Notes: generated from the letters alone by a model not told the origin. Positions 48,215-61,710 are shown, counted from the first letter of the stretch. The stretch is 64,000 nt of DNA from Melanocharis versteri (GCA_013397845.1 VZTG01001055.1:124001-188000); one strand, 5' to 3'. Numbers and translations are program-made.

Positions 48215-51200
48215 CTCTTGCTCGTAACAAGCTATGGCAAAAAAAATTATCTCAGGCATGGGAGAGCACATGTTCTTCTGAAGGAAATAATGTGTATTCT
48301 TGCCTGAATCTTCTCATACGTATGTTTGTATTTTGAATCTTTGGAAACAAACAAAAAAGGGTGGTTGCCTAGGAGACAGATAATATACAAGTATTAATGA
48401 TATTTCGTTATTGAACTGGGTCATTCACTTTCTGGTCATAATTTTTAAAGCACTTGGAGTCTGACGAGATAGTCAACCTGATCATCCCCACTAGGCATTG
48501 CCACAAAATCCCTGCAGGGAGCTTTTCCAGAAGGTGAATTCACTGCCAGTCGGGCTACAGGGAGAGAGCCTGGCCACAGACCACAGACTGCAGTGAAATC
48601 ACAAAGCAGGGCCCAGTGCTAGAATTGAACCATTTTGCTTAGTTATACTTTCTGGTCACTGGCCTGAGCACAGATAGCCCTCAGCCTCCTGTTATTCTGT
48701 TTGCTTTTCCAAAGGCAGTGTGATATTTAATTAGCTACAGTTTGTTTATTTTTATAGAGAAAACAAATATTTGTAATTCACTTCGTGTAGTACAACATGT
48801 TAGATCTGATACAGCCTAAAAGAATGTCAATGCAAATTTTTTTTTTAATTTCCACATGCAGCTCCTGCAGAATTTAACATGGGCTGGGCCCTGAAGGGTC
48901 CTTTCTGCAGCCTAGGGGTGGGACAGACCTGTGCTACCTCTAGTTCTCTTCAGGAAGGTTGCTGCAACTTCCCAGGCTCTTTGTCAGTAGGCAGGGTTTG
49001 ACTGTCTGCCTCTTCCCTGATCATGGCAAGTAAACTACTTATGGAGTGGATGGCCCAACCAAACAACTTTTAAGCATGGTAGTATGTTCAAAGTATCACA
49101 AAAAATTAAGATACTTTCTCATCTTGTAAAGCTTCCTACTTATTTCCTGTGTGCAGTTACAATATTAAAATCAGTGTTATTATTCACCTGAGTATATGCT
49201 GTTTGACATAAACAGGGATTGCAGAATCAGGTCCTCATCTGAATTATTGAGAATATAAATTGTATAAATCAGGGACTAAATCAATTACAGTCACTGGAGA
49301 TGAACCAAAATCCTTTCTGTTTTTCAATGTAAAAAGAGTTAAGTTCTTACTTTTTTCTTTTTTTTTTAAAATTAGACTTTACAGCGCTTACTTGTACCCT
49401 TGACAATTTAGCTGAACTTATCCAAACTGAGATCTCATCAGATTTTAATTGTGCAGTTAGAGCATAATTAAGATAAGCCATCAAACAGCCCTAAAAACAC
49501 AATCCTTTGTATCCCAGTACTTGGAGTTCATAAAGACATATAGTCCCTAAATGTTCCACCACAGATTATTCTAGATTGGATGCTTAAGTACAGGAAAGGT
49601 TTTGCTGTGGTAGTACACATAAGAAATTGTTCTTTAAACATTTTGATTTTCGACTGCAGCTGGCAGTTCATCTTCATCTGCAACCTACCATTTCTTACTG
49701 GGTTTTTGATCAGTCAGGGACATTATGTAGTTCTTTGTCACGTAACCCGAGGCATTTTCACACACCTCTGCAGGGTAGATCAATTTGATTGCAACTTGTA
49801 AATTCACCACTTAGGCAAACTGTTATGTAACTGCAGGAAGATGTCTAATCTCCCTTTGCCCTAAGCTGTCACACATGGCTGGATTCTTGGTGACTGCAAA
49901 ACAGTTATTGAAGGCAGTGGAAATTGTTCTGATCTACACCAGCTGAGAACCCAGGCCAAAATGCATGTGGAAATCATAAAACCTCTGCTATGCTTTCTGA
50001 TATTTTCTCATACTTTGATGTTTTGTTCTTATATATGCCTTTACAGGAACTTCTGATTTGTATTGTCTGGGTGCAAACAGGATCGAGCTTTTCTATCAGC
50101 TTGCATATATAGATACATGTTCAAAAGCAACTCTTGCTCTCTGCAGTAGTAAACCAAGGAAAGGTGTAGGAATCCCTTTGGTTTTTGGCAGATGTACCTA
50201 AAAAAGTGGGGTGGGCAGGGCTCTGGCTGCTGCTGAGACTGATCTGGTTTATCAAGATGCCAGTGGTGGCTCCTGGAGCACAGGGAGGTGAGTGTACTGC
50301 AGTGTCACACCCCAGCCAAACGTTGTTACCTCAGTGGCTCAGGTGTGCTCAGAGACTGCAGTGCTGTTGTTTCCACTGTCAGTTCAGTGAACTGAGTGGG
50401 GCTGAATGGCTTTTCCCACCTCCACTACAGCTCTGGTGTAGATAAGAGCAGAATGTGCTGCCTTACAGCCATTAGTGTCTATAGCACCTGGAGTTTGGAG
50501 CAAGAGACATCTGAAAGGCCAGTGGGTGACCTGGCTACCTGAAAGAGTTTAAGAGTATACAGAAGTGTTTTGAGCTTAAATGGGATGAAGGAATTGAGGT
50601 TGCAATACAGTTGGGACAAAAATAATCTAAACATGGCTGAATGTGCTGAAGAGGTTAAAATTAGCATTTACTTGCACTGGTAGTATCTTATTTTGCAGCT
50701 CTTAGAGGATATAATTCAGTGAGAGTAGAATTGCAGCAGTTAAAAAGATGGCATGTGTTTACACTTTTAAGGCCTTTGACTCTGCTTTTTTCTTCCCACC
50801 TGTTAGATCCAAAGTATTTTTTTGACTACTGAGCTGTAACCCACGGTAGGTCTGTGCTATCATTTTGTTGATCCTTCTAGAAATAGAAGAAAGGAATTTA
50901 TTTAATCTTAAACAAACTCTCCTATAGATGTTTCTATATCTTGAGCTCCTACTAAAACACCACTGAATAGTAAGCACTGCATGTTTATATATATATGTAT
51001 ATAAAATTTACTATCCATTCTCATTTAATCATAAGTATTAAATATATATATGGAATATAAAGGATATTTATTGCAATGTGAATATTCAAGTTTTAGATAA
51101 AGCAATTTTTTTATTTAATTATTTGGGTAAAGAAATGATTTTATTAAATAATAGTACTGTTTTATTTCCCTTAGCATTCAATTAAATAATTCGTATGTTA

Positions 51201-51310
51201 ATTGACACGCATTCTTTATCACAAACAGCAATGTAAGAAATGAAGCGTAGTTTGGGGTTGCATTGTAGAAAGGTGCCTCTGTGAAACCAATGGCCCTGCG
51301 GCCTGTGCTC
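48215..51310. other. Gene-poor stretch
   Basis: AT-rich non-coding DNA with T runs (48838-48846, 49362-49368). A TA-rich block begins near 50985. No exon or known repeat is recognised. Confidence 0.5.
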
Positions 51311-51325
51311 CCACCAGGGGGCAGG
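51311..51325 (+). promoter_or_regulatory. CTCF-binding motif
   Basis: CCACCAGGGGGCAGG fits the vertebrate CTCF core consensus CCASYAGRKGGCRS at every position. It sits in a locally GC-richer segment (51280-51400) within AT-rich flanks. CTCF sites of this quality often act as loop anchors or insulators. Orientation is forward on the plus strand. Binding itself cannot be seen from sequence. Confidence 0.7.
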
Positions 51326-53010
51326 ACGAGACAAAAATTAGGGAGTGTTACGGGAGCAAACCCAGCAGCCCTGCTCTCAATCCCCCCCAGCTTCAATTTT
51401 TGCGAAGGCACAAGCTCTGTAGCTGTATGGCTATCTAAGTGAAAGCAAGTATTCTAGTTTTTGGTTTGTTTTGAAGGGGAGTTATGTAAACAAGGCTTGG
51501 CTTCTGCTTCAGTGAATATATACATAATATCACTGCTTCTGAGATATTGTATGTCCTCAGAAATGGAACTCCTCTGTTCTATTTACAGAAGCACTTTTTA
51601 ACTATGTAAAGCTATCTAATAAATCTGTTTGTTTCACATCTTGTAAAAAAGTTGTGCTTTAAATCCCCTCTACAGTGTTTTATCTATCATTTTTCTTAAA
51701 CCAGATTGGAAGATAATACTAGACACTGAAATTCAAGACTGTAGCATTATATTGTTCTCTGTAAAAACAGCATAGTAGGAGCCTGAGGCTTATGATATGC
51801 CCAATTACAGGAGAATTCTGATGTCTTAAGTGTTTCTTGTGTCTAGGAATAATGCAGAAGGCAACCTACTTTCTAAGATATTGCAGTGACCCACTTGTGC
51901 TCTGGTGGGAGGATATCACTGACTGAAGGCTGTTTAGCCCAACCACAAGTCATGCTTAGCTATGATGAGCAAAACCCAATGAAAAAACTAGGTTTGTTCA
52001 TGAAAGTGGAAGCACTTGTAATGAATGCTATTCATAATTAATTATAGCCCAATCCCAGATGATTTGAGTACTCATCTCAGAGCAAGAAGATTGTGAGAGA
52101 CATTTTAGTAATTACACCACAAAATTTAATATCTGTAAAAGGTGAGAATCTTCTGAGACTAGAAATGTGTCATCTAGTTACCAGGCCATTCCAAGCCCAC
52201 AGCTGAGGTGTGAAGCCTGTAGCAGGTACCTGTGGATTGCTAACAGTCATGATTTTACATGTCTATTACCAGAGGTAGAAATTGTGATGCACCAGCAACT
52301 ATGCTGAAAGGAAGAGGGTTTTCATCCCTCATAGCTTTGGCAGTGAAAAAGCAACTTAAAATTAACAATGCACTTAGCTTTGCTGAAGGAAAGGTTTAAG
52401 GAATGTGTTTTTAGCAGTTACCAGCAAAGCAGTGCCCCCTTTGTTTAAGAGAAAGAGAGTCTCTTTATGACCTGTAATTAAAGACTCCAATAACTTGAGT
52501 ATTTCTGGGCTTCTTGATTTTCATTTAAACTTTATGCATCAGTGTTGCATTTGGCTTGAGAGGTAAGTTATTCGGGTAGGTCAACTGTCAGGTCAAACAG
52601 GTAGTTAGAATAAATGCAAACAGATGTGGAAGGTCTGCATGCTCAGGGATGTAAATAACTGCATGGAGACTGATACATGCTATTTTTTACCTGTCACTTC
52701 TGAATTGAAACTGTGGATCTCAGCACTGTGCTCTTCCCTGTCAAAACTTAACTGCTTTGGGTGGTGGTGGGTTGTATCGACAAAAGTATTTACAGGAAGT
52801 GACCACAGTGCAGGAGTCAAGTAGCACCTCTGTCACAATGACGTGTTTGTGATCATCTGCCAGTTCTCTTCCAAAGCTGCCAGAGACTTTGAGTATGTTT
52901 CTTCTATATACCCTTGTGATGTTTTGCTAATTTCATGAATCAGAACTATAGGAAAAAAATTAAAAGTCCAGAGTCTGAAATGCTTCATAATCTGTACATT
53001 AAAGTATACA
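51326..53010. other. Gene-poor stretch
   Basis: AT-rich non-coding sequence. No exon, RNA gene or recognisable repeat. Confidence 0.5.
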
Positions 53011-53240
53011 CAGACTCACAAAGTCATGCAGGCTGAGTAGGACACAGCATCCAGCCCAACCCACTTCTCGGAGCATAATCTATACTAAGTTCAAAGTAGG
53101 TTCCTCACGTTTTTGAGACCTTCAAGTCTGGAGACTTCTTGGACTCCCTGGAGGACACATTCTACTTTTTCCTGTCCTGTCACTGTCAAAAACTATTTTA
53201 CTAATCAAGTCAGAACCTTCCATTTTAGTTCATGGTAAGA
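53011..53240 (-). mobile_element. Old, degraded CR1 LINE fragment
   Basis: cagactcacaaagtcatgca, ggctgagtaggac and catccagcccaaccca align by eye with the reverse complement of the CR1 3' end (tcacagaatcat...ggttggaaaggac...catcnagtccaaccc). The following cttcaagtctggagacttct and tggactccctgg resemble the next CR1 block (cctccagggatggtgactc...cctccctgg). Divergence is high, so the boundaries are approximate. Confidence 0.55.
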
Positions 53241-56200
53241 AAAGGCACAGAGAAGTTAAGCAGTATACATAATGTTAAATACTTAGGTAGCATCTTAAGT
53301 AGTTAAAGTGAGAATTCTGACAGTTAGAGTTGGGATATGAGAACAAACTGAAGAAATAGCCACCTTCAGAATATTTTAGATTGAGAACAAGAAATAACTT
53401 TTCTAACCTTGATACCATTTTTCTTCTAACTACTGGACATAAAAGCTGTCAAGCATGAGTTTAAAAGGAATCTGGATTTCAGTAGCTATTGGAAATACAA
53501 GTATTTCTTATGATGGATTTGCTTCTATCTGATATTTTTCTAAACTTCATTGGATCAAAACATTTTAAGAGAGTCTCAGCCTCTCAAGTACTTTTCTATA
53601 ATTTATAATACAGAGAGAAGCCTTAAAAGATGATTACAGCTAAGGGCTTATGTAAGAGTAGGCAACATTTCCTCAAAGAAATCTTTGCTTTAGAGCAGTG
53701 ACTTGAGGACGCCTAAGTTGTTATTTTTAATCCTAGTGTTGATATTACTATGAACTGTATGAATTCTTCCTATGAGAACAAATATACAGGGAAGAATGTA
53801 AGAGATTATATGTAATCTGATGTGTTTTAATGAAGAAAAACCTCATAGTCAACACTTAAAACTTGTGTGAGGGTAAACCAGATCCTACAGGAGGAATATG
53901 GAGGGGAAAAGCAGCTCCAAAAATACCTATAACAGAGATAAGAATAATTATTTAAATTTATTGTTGCATTCAATGACAGTTATTTTTATACCGAAAAGAA
54001 GAAAAACAGAGCGGGGATTACTCTTTCTCCTTAGGCACTTGTGTTTGAGTTTAGATTTGATGCTTTGACTCACTTCCTTTGTCCCCTAAGCTACAGGCAG
54101 GTTGCACAAGCCCAGTTAGAGGAGAGAAATTCTCTGTTTTTCCCCATATCTGTAGACTGATCTTGGAGTAAGGAGACTCTTATAATTTGGGACTAGCCAT
54201 ATGCAGCTTCAGTAGACAAAGAAAACAATACAGGCTTACAGTTTGCAGGGAGGGCCTAAAGCCTTGGTATTTCTGTGGCCAGGGAAAGAGGGAGTACTGC
54301 ACACCTCCGGCATGGACTCTCATGAACTGGGCGATCATGAGGGAACAGAATCTGGTAAATTTCCAGATTATCCTTACTAAGTCCCCATGCTGAGCATTAC
54401 TTTCCGTGGTTTGGAAGTTAGCTGATTCTCACTGTTTGGGAATTGGCATCGAGGCCTGAAGAGCTGCAGATCTGCACTTGGCAAGACTGCAGTGCATTCC
54501 ACTGAGTTCAGTTCCTCCCTTTGTGGTCTGATGGGGCTGTTTCAGAGCCCTTCAGCTGTGATTTCACATGTATCTACTTCTTCCCAGCCTCATCAATGTG
54601 TGAATTACAACACTCTCTATTAAATACCTTATGATATTATCATATACCTCTTCATACCTTATGACTAAGGGAGAATGCTTCCTTTTGTGAAGAAAGTGCA
54701 ATGTGGATGCAATGTACTGTTTCCTTGGGACAAAGGGGAATACAGGATATAAAAATAATCTATAGATGCACACATATTGTGGAGTAGGAATCTTCTTTAT
54801 TTTTTTCCTCCTTTATCTTTCATTTCTTTCATAACTTTAGTGTTGTGTGTAACATATTTTATGGAATAAATGTATTTAATGTTGGTTTAACTGAGAAAAT
54901 GTAGAGGATAAAATAAAAGACATAAATCCAACAGAAAGGCTATAGATATCTTCTTGGCCTGCAGATATCTTCTTCAGCACTGTTTCCATGGAAATTATTT
55001 ATAGTGCCTGGAGGGAGTGAAGTGCAGGTCACAGATCTGCAGAGCTACAGTAAGCTTTCAGCCCAGTTAGGCAGAAGCTGACAACAACAAATGGGCATGT
55101 CTCTGAATGGAGCTCTTCTGCTTTCAGAGGAAAATGTAATCTCTTATAAAAATGTGGCTTTGAAAGAAAAATATTAATCTCTATGGCAGTTTGGGGTGAA
55201 ATTGGAACCAAGAGCTGTCCGTTTTCATAATGAAAACAGCGTCAAACTCTCTTCTTCAGTTCCCCCTCCACTTGCTGCTTGAAGTCATTAAGGGCTTCAT
55301 CACATTTATTAGAGCAGAATTCTATGTACCATTTCAGATAATCAGTGTGTATTCCAGTTTGGCTAATTATTTTACTTCTTGAATGTCTACCTGGGATATG
55401 CCCAAACAGAGCACAATAGACAAATCCAACAAATGCTGTGGATATTGCCAGTCATCAAGGAGCCTATTCTGTGTTTTATTTACATAAAAATACATTTTAT
55501 ATAAAATATTAAACATATATAGAACATTTTTATATATTATATTTATGTATATTGCACATATGAGTATTTTTTTCTTCTCAAAGACTTACAAGAATACATT
55601 ATATAACAATTTATGTGACGGCTTTTGGTAGAAATGAATGCTTTGTATAAAGATTTTGTAAAGAAGGGTGTACAGATACATGGACTGCTGTTTGAATTAG
55701 GAGCATCACTCTCTTGTTTTGTTACAGATTACTTGGCAGTATTCTCTTTAAGAATTTTGAAACCAAAAGAAATTTGTTATCCTCTTAATTAACTATTTTT
55801 TTATTAAGTTAGTAACTTGTTTCTTCATCTCTTCCTAATTTATTAGAGAAAAAGGAGCACTCCTTATACTCTTAAAGATTAGGATATGCCTTGGCAGACT
55901 CTCTGTGAAGCAGATACTGTGTAAAGAGTGTGTGACTAGGCACTGCTTTTTCCAAGAGAAATACAGGATGTTCAATATAAGAGTAAGTCACTTCAGAATA
56001 ACTTCATCTATATTCCAGGGAAAGAATAAATGCAGGAGGAAGATAGTGAAATGGAATGTCCTGATAATTTTTTTTTAGGATGGTAAATATTTGCACTAAG
56101 AATGTTACTATTTCTCATTTGACTTTGCTCTCATTCACCTTTGAACTCCTGTAGATACTGTTGTAAATTGCTTTTCCAGTAGCTCCTTCAAAATATAAAT

Positions 56201-56508
56201 GACCGAGTATTTGTGATCACAGTAAAGTGTTTAAGTAACAACTCAACAGATATAAACCAAATTCACATTGGTTTAGCCACGAACCCTGAGTTTAGGTATT
56301 GCTTCAAACTATTTTTCAGCTTTATTTGAGTGTCTGAAAGTTCTATCTACTGTAATGTTATACACTTTATTGTAACTTCTTAGCCAAAGGAACTGTGAAA
56401 GTCAGGAGATAATGAAGGTATTGAAGCAGGCCATGTCTGCTGGTTGTATCAAGCAAGTAATTTCTGTGATATCCTAAATGCAGCGAGAAGACTCGTTATT
56501 GCAGAGGA
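53241..56508. other. Gene-poor stretch
   Basis: AT-rich non-coding DNA, with an especially AT-rich block at about 55480-55600 (long tata/attt runs). A short direct repeat agatatcttctt lies near 54945-54975. No gene is seen. Confidence 0.5.
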
Positions 56509-57087
56509 GTCACAGAATGGGTATGAATGGAAGGGACCACAGTGGATCATCTGGTTCAACGTCCCAGCTAGCAGGGCCATCCTAGAGCACATGGAACAGG
56601 ATTGCATCCAGATGATTCTGGAATAGCTCCAGTCAGGGAGACTCCACAATGGTCAATCTGTTCCAGTGCCCAGTCACTCTTGCATTAGAGGAGTTCATCC
56701 TCATATTCAGATGGAACATCCTGTGCATCAATTTCTGGCCATTGCCTCATGTCCTATTGCTCAGCACCACCAAGCAGAGCCTGGTCCATCCTCTGACCCT
56801 TCCCTGCCGACACTGACAGACACTGATGAGGTCCCCTCTCAGTCATCTCTTCTCAGCTAAACAGCCCCAGCTCCCTCAGCCTTTCCTTGTGAAATGCTCC
56901 AGTCCCTTTTTTGTCTTTGTTGCCCTCTGCCAGACCTGCTCCCGGAGCTCCGTGTCTGTCTTGTACTGAGGAGCCCAGAAATGGGCACAGCACTCCAGAT
57001 GTGCCTCACTGGGGCTGAGTAGAGGGGCAGAATCACCTCCCTCAACCTGGGGCAATGCTCCTTCTGACTGACACAGCATAAGAGAGC
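56509..57087 (-). mobile_element. CR1 LINE fragment (3' part, about 580 bp)
   Basis: Read on the plus strand it begins tcacagaatgg...tggaagggacc...gatcatctggttcaac, the reverse complement of the CR1 3' end. It then runs through familiar CR1 landmarks: gaggtcccctctcagtc, cagctccctcagcctttcct, cttgtactgaggagcccaga, agtagaggggcagaatcacc. It is 5'-truncated near 57087. ORFs over it (56444-56626, 56857-57045 and others) are element-derived. Preservation is moderate, with indels against the family pattern. Confidence 0.92.
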
Positions 57088-59097
57088 TCATGTAGTTTGT
57101 ATGTCTCTCCTCAGCTTCTCAGACGGAAAACAAGTATTGCATTTCTGTTTCAATACCAGTGTTGTGACAAGGTCTCTCTACTCCCCTCCCCGCTTTGCAA
57201 TATTTGTTAATTTTCTTTTTCATTTGGTAGATACTCTTCAAATTAGAACAGTGTTTCTAACAGGTCAATTAGGTAGGCCACTTGACCACTCAGGTGTAAA
57301 AATCTTAGAGGTGTCTGCTGACTGGAGGTTAAATATTAACCGCAACCTAGAAATTCAGCACTCACCTCATTAATCCATTTTAAACCATCTGTCATAAAAA
57401 GTTGCAATATGTGACACCACTTTTTTCCCCGTTTGGCATCTGCCAATTGATTTTTAATCACAGGAAAATGTGTTGTTAAATTCAGTAGTTTCGTAGCCGT
57501 GCTTTTGTCAGTTTAGATATCTTGGCTGATATTTATTAAAATTGCTTTCATTAAAAGTAGCTCAATTTGAAATCTCTCCTATAAGGCAGTAAACAATTAT
57601 TCCTTGGTGTCATTTTTTTTGTTGGGACGGACTGTTCTGAACAGCAGTAGGCACAAAGCTGTTGTCCCCAGGAGATGCTCTGGGGGAAAAAAAAAGAGCA
57701 AATTAAACCCAGCCCATATGGTCCCTTCCTGTGCAAAATGTGTTCACATTCCCACAGTGGTATGGAGTTGGTATGGAAGGAAATACCTTAAATATGCAGG
57801 GACATGCCCATGCATGGTGTGGTCCATTCCTACAGGCCTGGACTGGATGCAGAAAGCAGTAGGAGTTGTGAGCCTTTCCTAACATGCATGGTGAGAGGAC
57901 GACTGGGTTTGGAAGCACCTTCTGTAGTACTGAAGAGAGTAAATCTGTATGTATTTCTAGGATATCATGTCGCTACAGACTGAATGCCAGCCACTTTCTC
58001 TAGCTGTGGTAAGAAATTCAGCAGCTGATAGTTTCATCTGTTGTTACCTATGGTGGCATTATGAAGATGTAGAATACTTAGCTCTCAAAGACTCACTTTT
58101 ACGTTGATGGGAATAACTGCTGTGAGCAAAAGCACTGATACACCATTATGGCTGCCTGAACAGGGCACACTTAGGCAGTACAATACTCCTTCTTGACATG
58201 CAGTAGCCTGCTTGGATCCATGCTGATCCTTCTGCATAGCTATTGAAATAATCTTTCTTTTTCATCGCAATGAGCAAGATGGACTCCTTCACTCTTTGAG
58301 ACATGTTCATTTATTACTTTTTCTCATTGTGCTTTGAAGCTCCTTTTTGGTAAGAGAAAGCTTAAGACAATGACAGCCTTCTGAAGAACAAATTTTTAAA
58401 AGAGCATTAATCAGCAGTATTGGTTTTGCTGCAGGTCTTTTGTATAGACTTTTCCAGCACTGTAAAAAAAACTTTTCTTCTTTTGCAGATGGAAATAAGG
58501 AGTTCCTGTTTCTGACTAGATTTTGCCCTCTAATTCCCATGCATATAATTGCAGTGGTAATTTCCTAATTACTTGCTTATTTTTTTGATCTACAAAACTC
58601 CTGAATATGAGCAGTCAGAAGCCAGAGCATATCTCACAAGAGAAGCTCTAAAATATCATTTCATAGAAATGAAGCAATATTTTAATCCCATGAGATCCTT
58701 CTATTTTGATGGGACCCCTATTCTTTCAATTGTATGGCAACTATATTTGTGTTTAAGTGTAATAATACTATAGTAAAGCTGAGTGGTTTCAACTCCATAG
58801 TCAGGATAACGTTTTGCCATAGTACATCTTCTTATTTATCTTACGCTTTGCTAAGGAGTAGCTTTTAATTGATAATTGGTTAACAAATGGGTGTGTTAGT
58901 TTAGTAGCCATTGCCTGCTCTTTGCAGGGGCTGACAGAAATTGCTTGTTAGAGATCAGTACACTGCTTAGCTGCACAGTTACTGAGAAGGGCAAGTCTTC
59001 TCTGATGAAAAATTTGCAGTGAATTGGTTTTGGCTTGTTTTTTCTCTCTGAGGTGCTAATTGAACTTAGCAGTAAAAAAGACCAGATTGACAGTGAT
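57088..59097. other. Gene-poor stretch
   Basis: Non-coding sequence between the CR1 fragment and the solo LTR. No exon or repeat is recognised. The last six bases, agtgat (59092-59097), are one copy of the LTR's target duplication. Confidence 0.5.
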
Positions 59098-59755
59098 TAG
59101 TCCAAACTCTCACAGAGACCCGTACCCACTTCAGTGACGCAGCTCTCTGACCGCCCTGGAGGCTAGCTCGCTGGCCAGAGGCTAACGCCCTTCCCCGGCT
59201 GTGGTCGCGGCTGGCTGGCTGCTGCTTCGGTCGCAGGAAGGCAGGCGAGAACTCACAAAGGGCTCGCTGTGCCTACCGATCTTGAGGGCGCAGGAAGGAG
59301 GCAAAAGAGGCAGGAGGGGCTCTTCAGAGAGAAACAGGGCTTATCCAAGGGAGCGAGGGTTCTGGGGAACAGCAGAGAGCAAGGGCAAAGAGCAGGATGT
59401 TACAAGGTATTTTGTACCAGGGGAGACGGGAGGGGTTACATTAAAAATAACCAATCAACGTAACTCAGGGGGGCAGTACGTAGGTAGAATGACACATAAG
59501 TAACCAATTACAGCAGTGAGGGGCGGGGAGGTATAACGGAGCCAACTGGCAACCGAGTAGCTCAGAACTTGCCAGAACATAACCATAACTGGGAAAACTG
59601 GGGAAGAGAATACGAAGGCCAATGGGGAAGTGCAGATTTACATAATTCAAACACGTGGGGAAAAGGATCATGGGGGGGTAACCTGGTTTCTCACCCTAAG
59701 GGAAAGAACAGGGAGATATTTCGGGAACACTGCCTGAGCAGGCTCACGCAATGCA
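59098..59755 (-). mobile_element. Solo LTR of an endogenous retrovirus
   Basis: A 658-bp block with GC and CpG content far above its flanks, bracketed by a perfect 6-bp direct repeat agtgat (59092-59097 and 59756-59761), the duplication size typical of ERVK/alpha-type integrases. In minus orientation it starts TGCATTGCG and ends GGACTA, so the 5' TG is canonical and the 3' end deviates from CA. U3-like signals on that strand are three CCAAT boxes (plus-strand ccaat at 59451, 59504 and 59619), a GC box (59521-59530) and a TATA-like tacaaaatacc (59407-59417), followed by a C/T-rich R-U5-like part. No internal retroviral sequence or second LTR is present, so it is a recombinant solo LTR. Intact duplication and low decay suggest a recent insertion. 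Confidence 0.75.
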
Positions 59756-59761
59756 AGTGAT

Positions 59762-61143
59762 CTTTTGAATCACTGCAACATATCAGAAAATTTTACTAGT
59801 CTAAAAAACTTTCTTGGCTTTTTTTTCCCATTGCATCAGATTAATATCTTTATCCTATTTCACCAAACTGAAATAAGTACAAAAAATGTAGGATGAACGG
59901 TTTCTTTTCAGCTGGTGAGTAACCATGTGCTTCTCAACCAAGCGACATACTACCCATTAATATGAGTAATACTTCTAGACTTAGTTTTGCACACTACTGT
60001 CCTTTTTTTTTTTTTTTTTTAATTTAGGCAAGCAAGCAGAGTGAGTCTCCTGAAATACATTTAACAGAGATTATTTTATAAATTAATTTAACATGGTTGT
60101 CTCAAATTTGTTAAGGACTCTAAAATGGACATTCCTGATGAAATATTCAGGAGAGATTTGTTGTTCTGTGCAGTTCTGTACCAGTCATTACTGAGTGGTA
60201 GCTCTACTGAGACATAAAATATACAATATATGAGATTTTCTTGTAGCACTTCAGCTTCACAACTCTTTCTCTAGAGCTTATTTCACAGCAGCTTCTGCAG
60301 AACCATTATGAATAAATATCTACTCCTGTGTTTGCATAGCAAATTCATATGAGCATGAATGAGAAGAAATGGTAATTTTTCTGCTGGTTACTGTACTTGT
60401 AAGGAGTACTTGTTTCTATAGTAATTATTTTATATTTTTTGTCCCTTTAGGATTTTAAAGTATCAGTTCAGCAGCTTGTACACATGAGCAAGATGATATA
60501 TAGTGTGCACTCTGAATAATTCTAGGCAAATAAATATTCAGATGTCTTTGGCAGAGAGGTATATTTGAGAGGAAGAGCACCTAGTGTAGTCTAAAGTGAC
60601 CACAGGTAATGCAGTTACAGATGTGTCAGCTGCCTGTTGTCCTATTGGCACTTAAAGCTTAAATTTTCTATTACAGTTCCAGGATAATTATGCAGCTCCC
60701 TGACATGAATGGATTTAGTCAGTCCCAAAACAGAGTGTGTTTGCAGTTGAAATCAAATTCAGTCAGTTGCTCTTGGATTCTGTTAATTAAGGCTGACACT
60801 GAAGGCATGGGAGAGAAATTGTAGATAAATTGTATAACTGCCTTCAGCTCAGGTCTGTAATACTAATTACACATGGAAGTACGTGAAGCAGAATGATTAA
60901 TTCTTCTTGTTATGACTCAAGCCTCACTCTGGACTTGTGCTAAGGACTGTTTTGCATGAGCTATCTGTAAATAGGTGTCTGGACTATGGTAAATAGTTAT
61001 CTGGGCTGGGATGGCAAAAGTGATCAGATGTGATGCTAAATGGAGCTATTCCTTTGGGTGAAGTTGGCAGTAAAAACTGGTGTGTCTTAGTTGTACTAGT
61101 CTAGTGACCTAGCTAAGATCAGGAGGATTTTTTGCCTTTTGAA
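59762..61143. other. Gene-poor stretch with poly-T tract
   Basis: AT-rich non-coding DNA containing an 18-base T run (60003-60020). No exon or repeat family is recognised. Confidence 0.5.
60003..60020. repeat. Poly-T tract, 18 bases
   Basis: Uninterrupted homopolymer. No SINE or processed pseudogene is visible next to it on either strand. Confidence 0.85.
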
Positions 61144-61710
61144 TTAGAATAGAATATTTCAATCGGAGAGGACCTATAATTATGATCTTATCCAAATCCC
61201 TGACCAGTTGAGTGCTGACCAAGGGTCAAAGCTTGTTATTAAGGGCATTGTCCAAATTCTTAGATGCTGACAGGCTTGGGGGCAGTGACCACCTCTCTAG
61301 GAAGCCTGAGCCAGTGCAAGACCACCCTCTCAGTAAACAAATGCTCTCTAATGTCCAGTCTAAACCTTCCCTGGCACAGCTTTCAACCATTCCCATGTGT
61401 TCTATCACTGAATACCAGGGAGAAGAGATCAGCACCTCCCCCTCCACTTCCCCTCCTCAGGAAGCTGTATAGGGCAATGAGGTCACCCATCAGCCTCCTT
61501 TTCTCCAAACTAGATAAGCCCAAAGTCCTTTGCTGCTGCTCATAGGATGTTCCTGCCCTTTCCCCAGCTTTGTTGTCCTGCTCTGGGTGCATCTGAGTAC
61601 CTTCACATCTTTCTGAAATGGTGGAGCCCAGAGCTGCACACAGCATGCCAGGTGAGGTTGTACCCAAGCTAAATGCAGTTGGAGAATTGCCTCTCTTAAC
61701 AGACTGAATT
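61144..61710 (-). mobile_element. CR1 LINE fragment (3' part, about 570 bp)
   Basis: The plus strand begins ttagaatagaatatttc...gagaggacct...tgatcttatccaaa, the reverse complement of a CR1 3' end. It continues with CR1 hallmarks: ttattaagggcattgtccaa, accacctctctaggaagcct, ccctggcacagctttcaacc, gaagagatcagcacctcccc, cttttctccaaactagataa, gagctgcacacagcatgcca. It is better preserved than the other CR1 copies. All ORFs between 61212 and 61667 derive from it. Confidence 0.93.

Noticed and set aside
47789..48271. Three ORFs of 102-142 codons on both strands
   Set aside because: They overlap each other in a GC-rich CpG island where stop codons are rare; composition is Arg/Pro/Ala-rich with no domain.
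56444..57091. Several overlapping ORFs on both strands
   Set aside because: Derived from the CR1 fragment at 56509-57087, with no intact element domain.
59201..59760. ORFs and high CpG at 59.1-59.7 kb as a gene or CpG-island promoter
   Set aside because: The block has LTR architecture and a 6-bp target duplication. The ORFs are by-products of its GC content.
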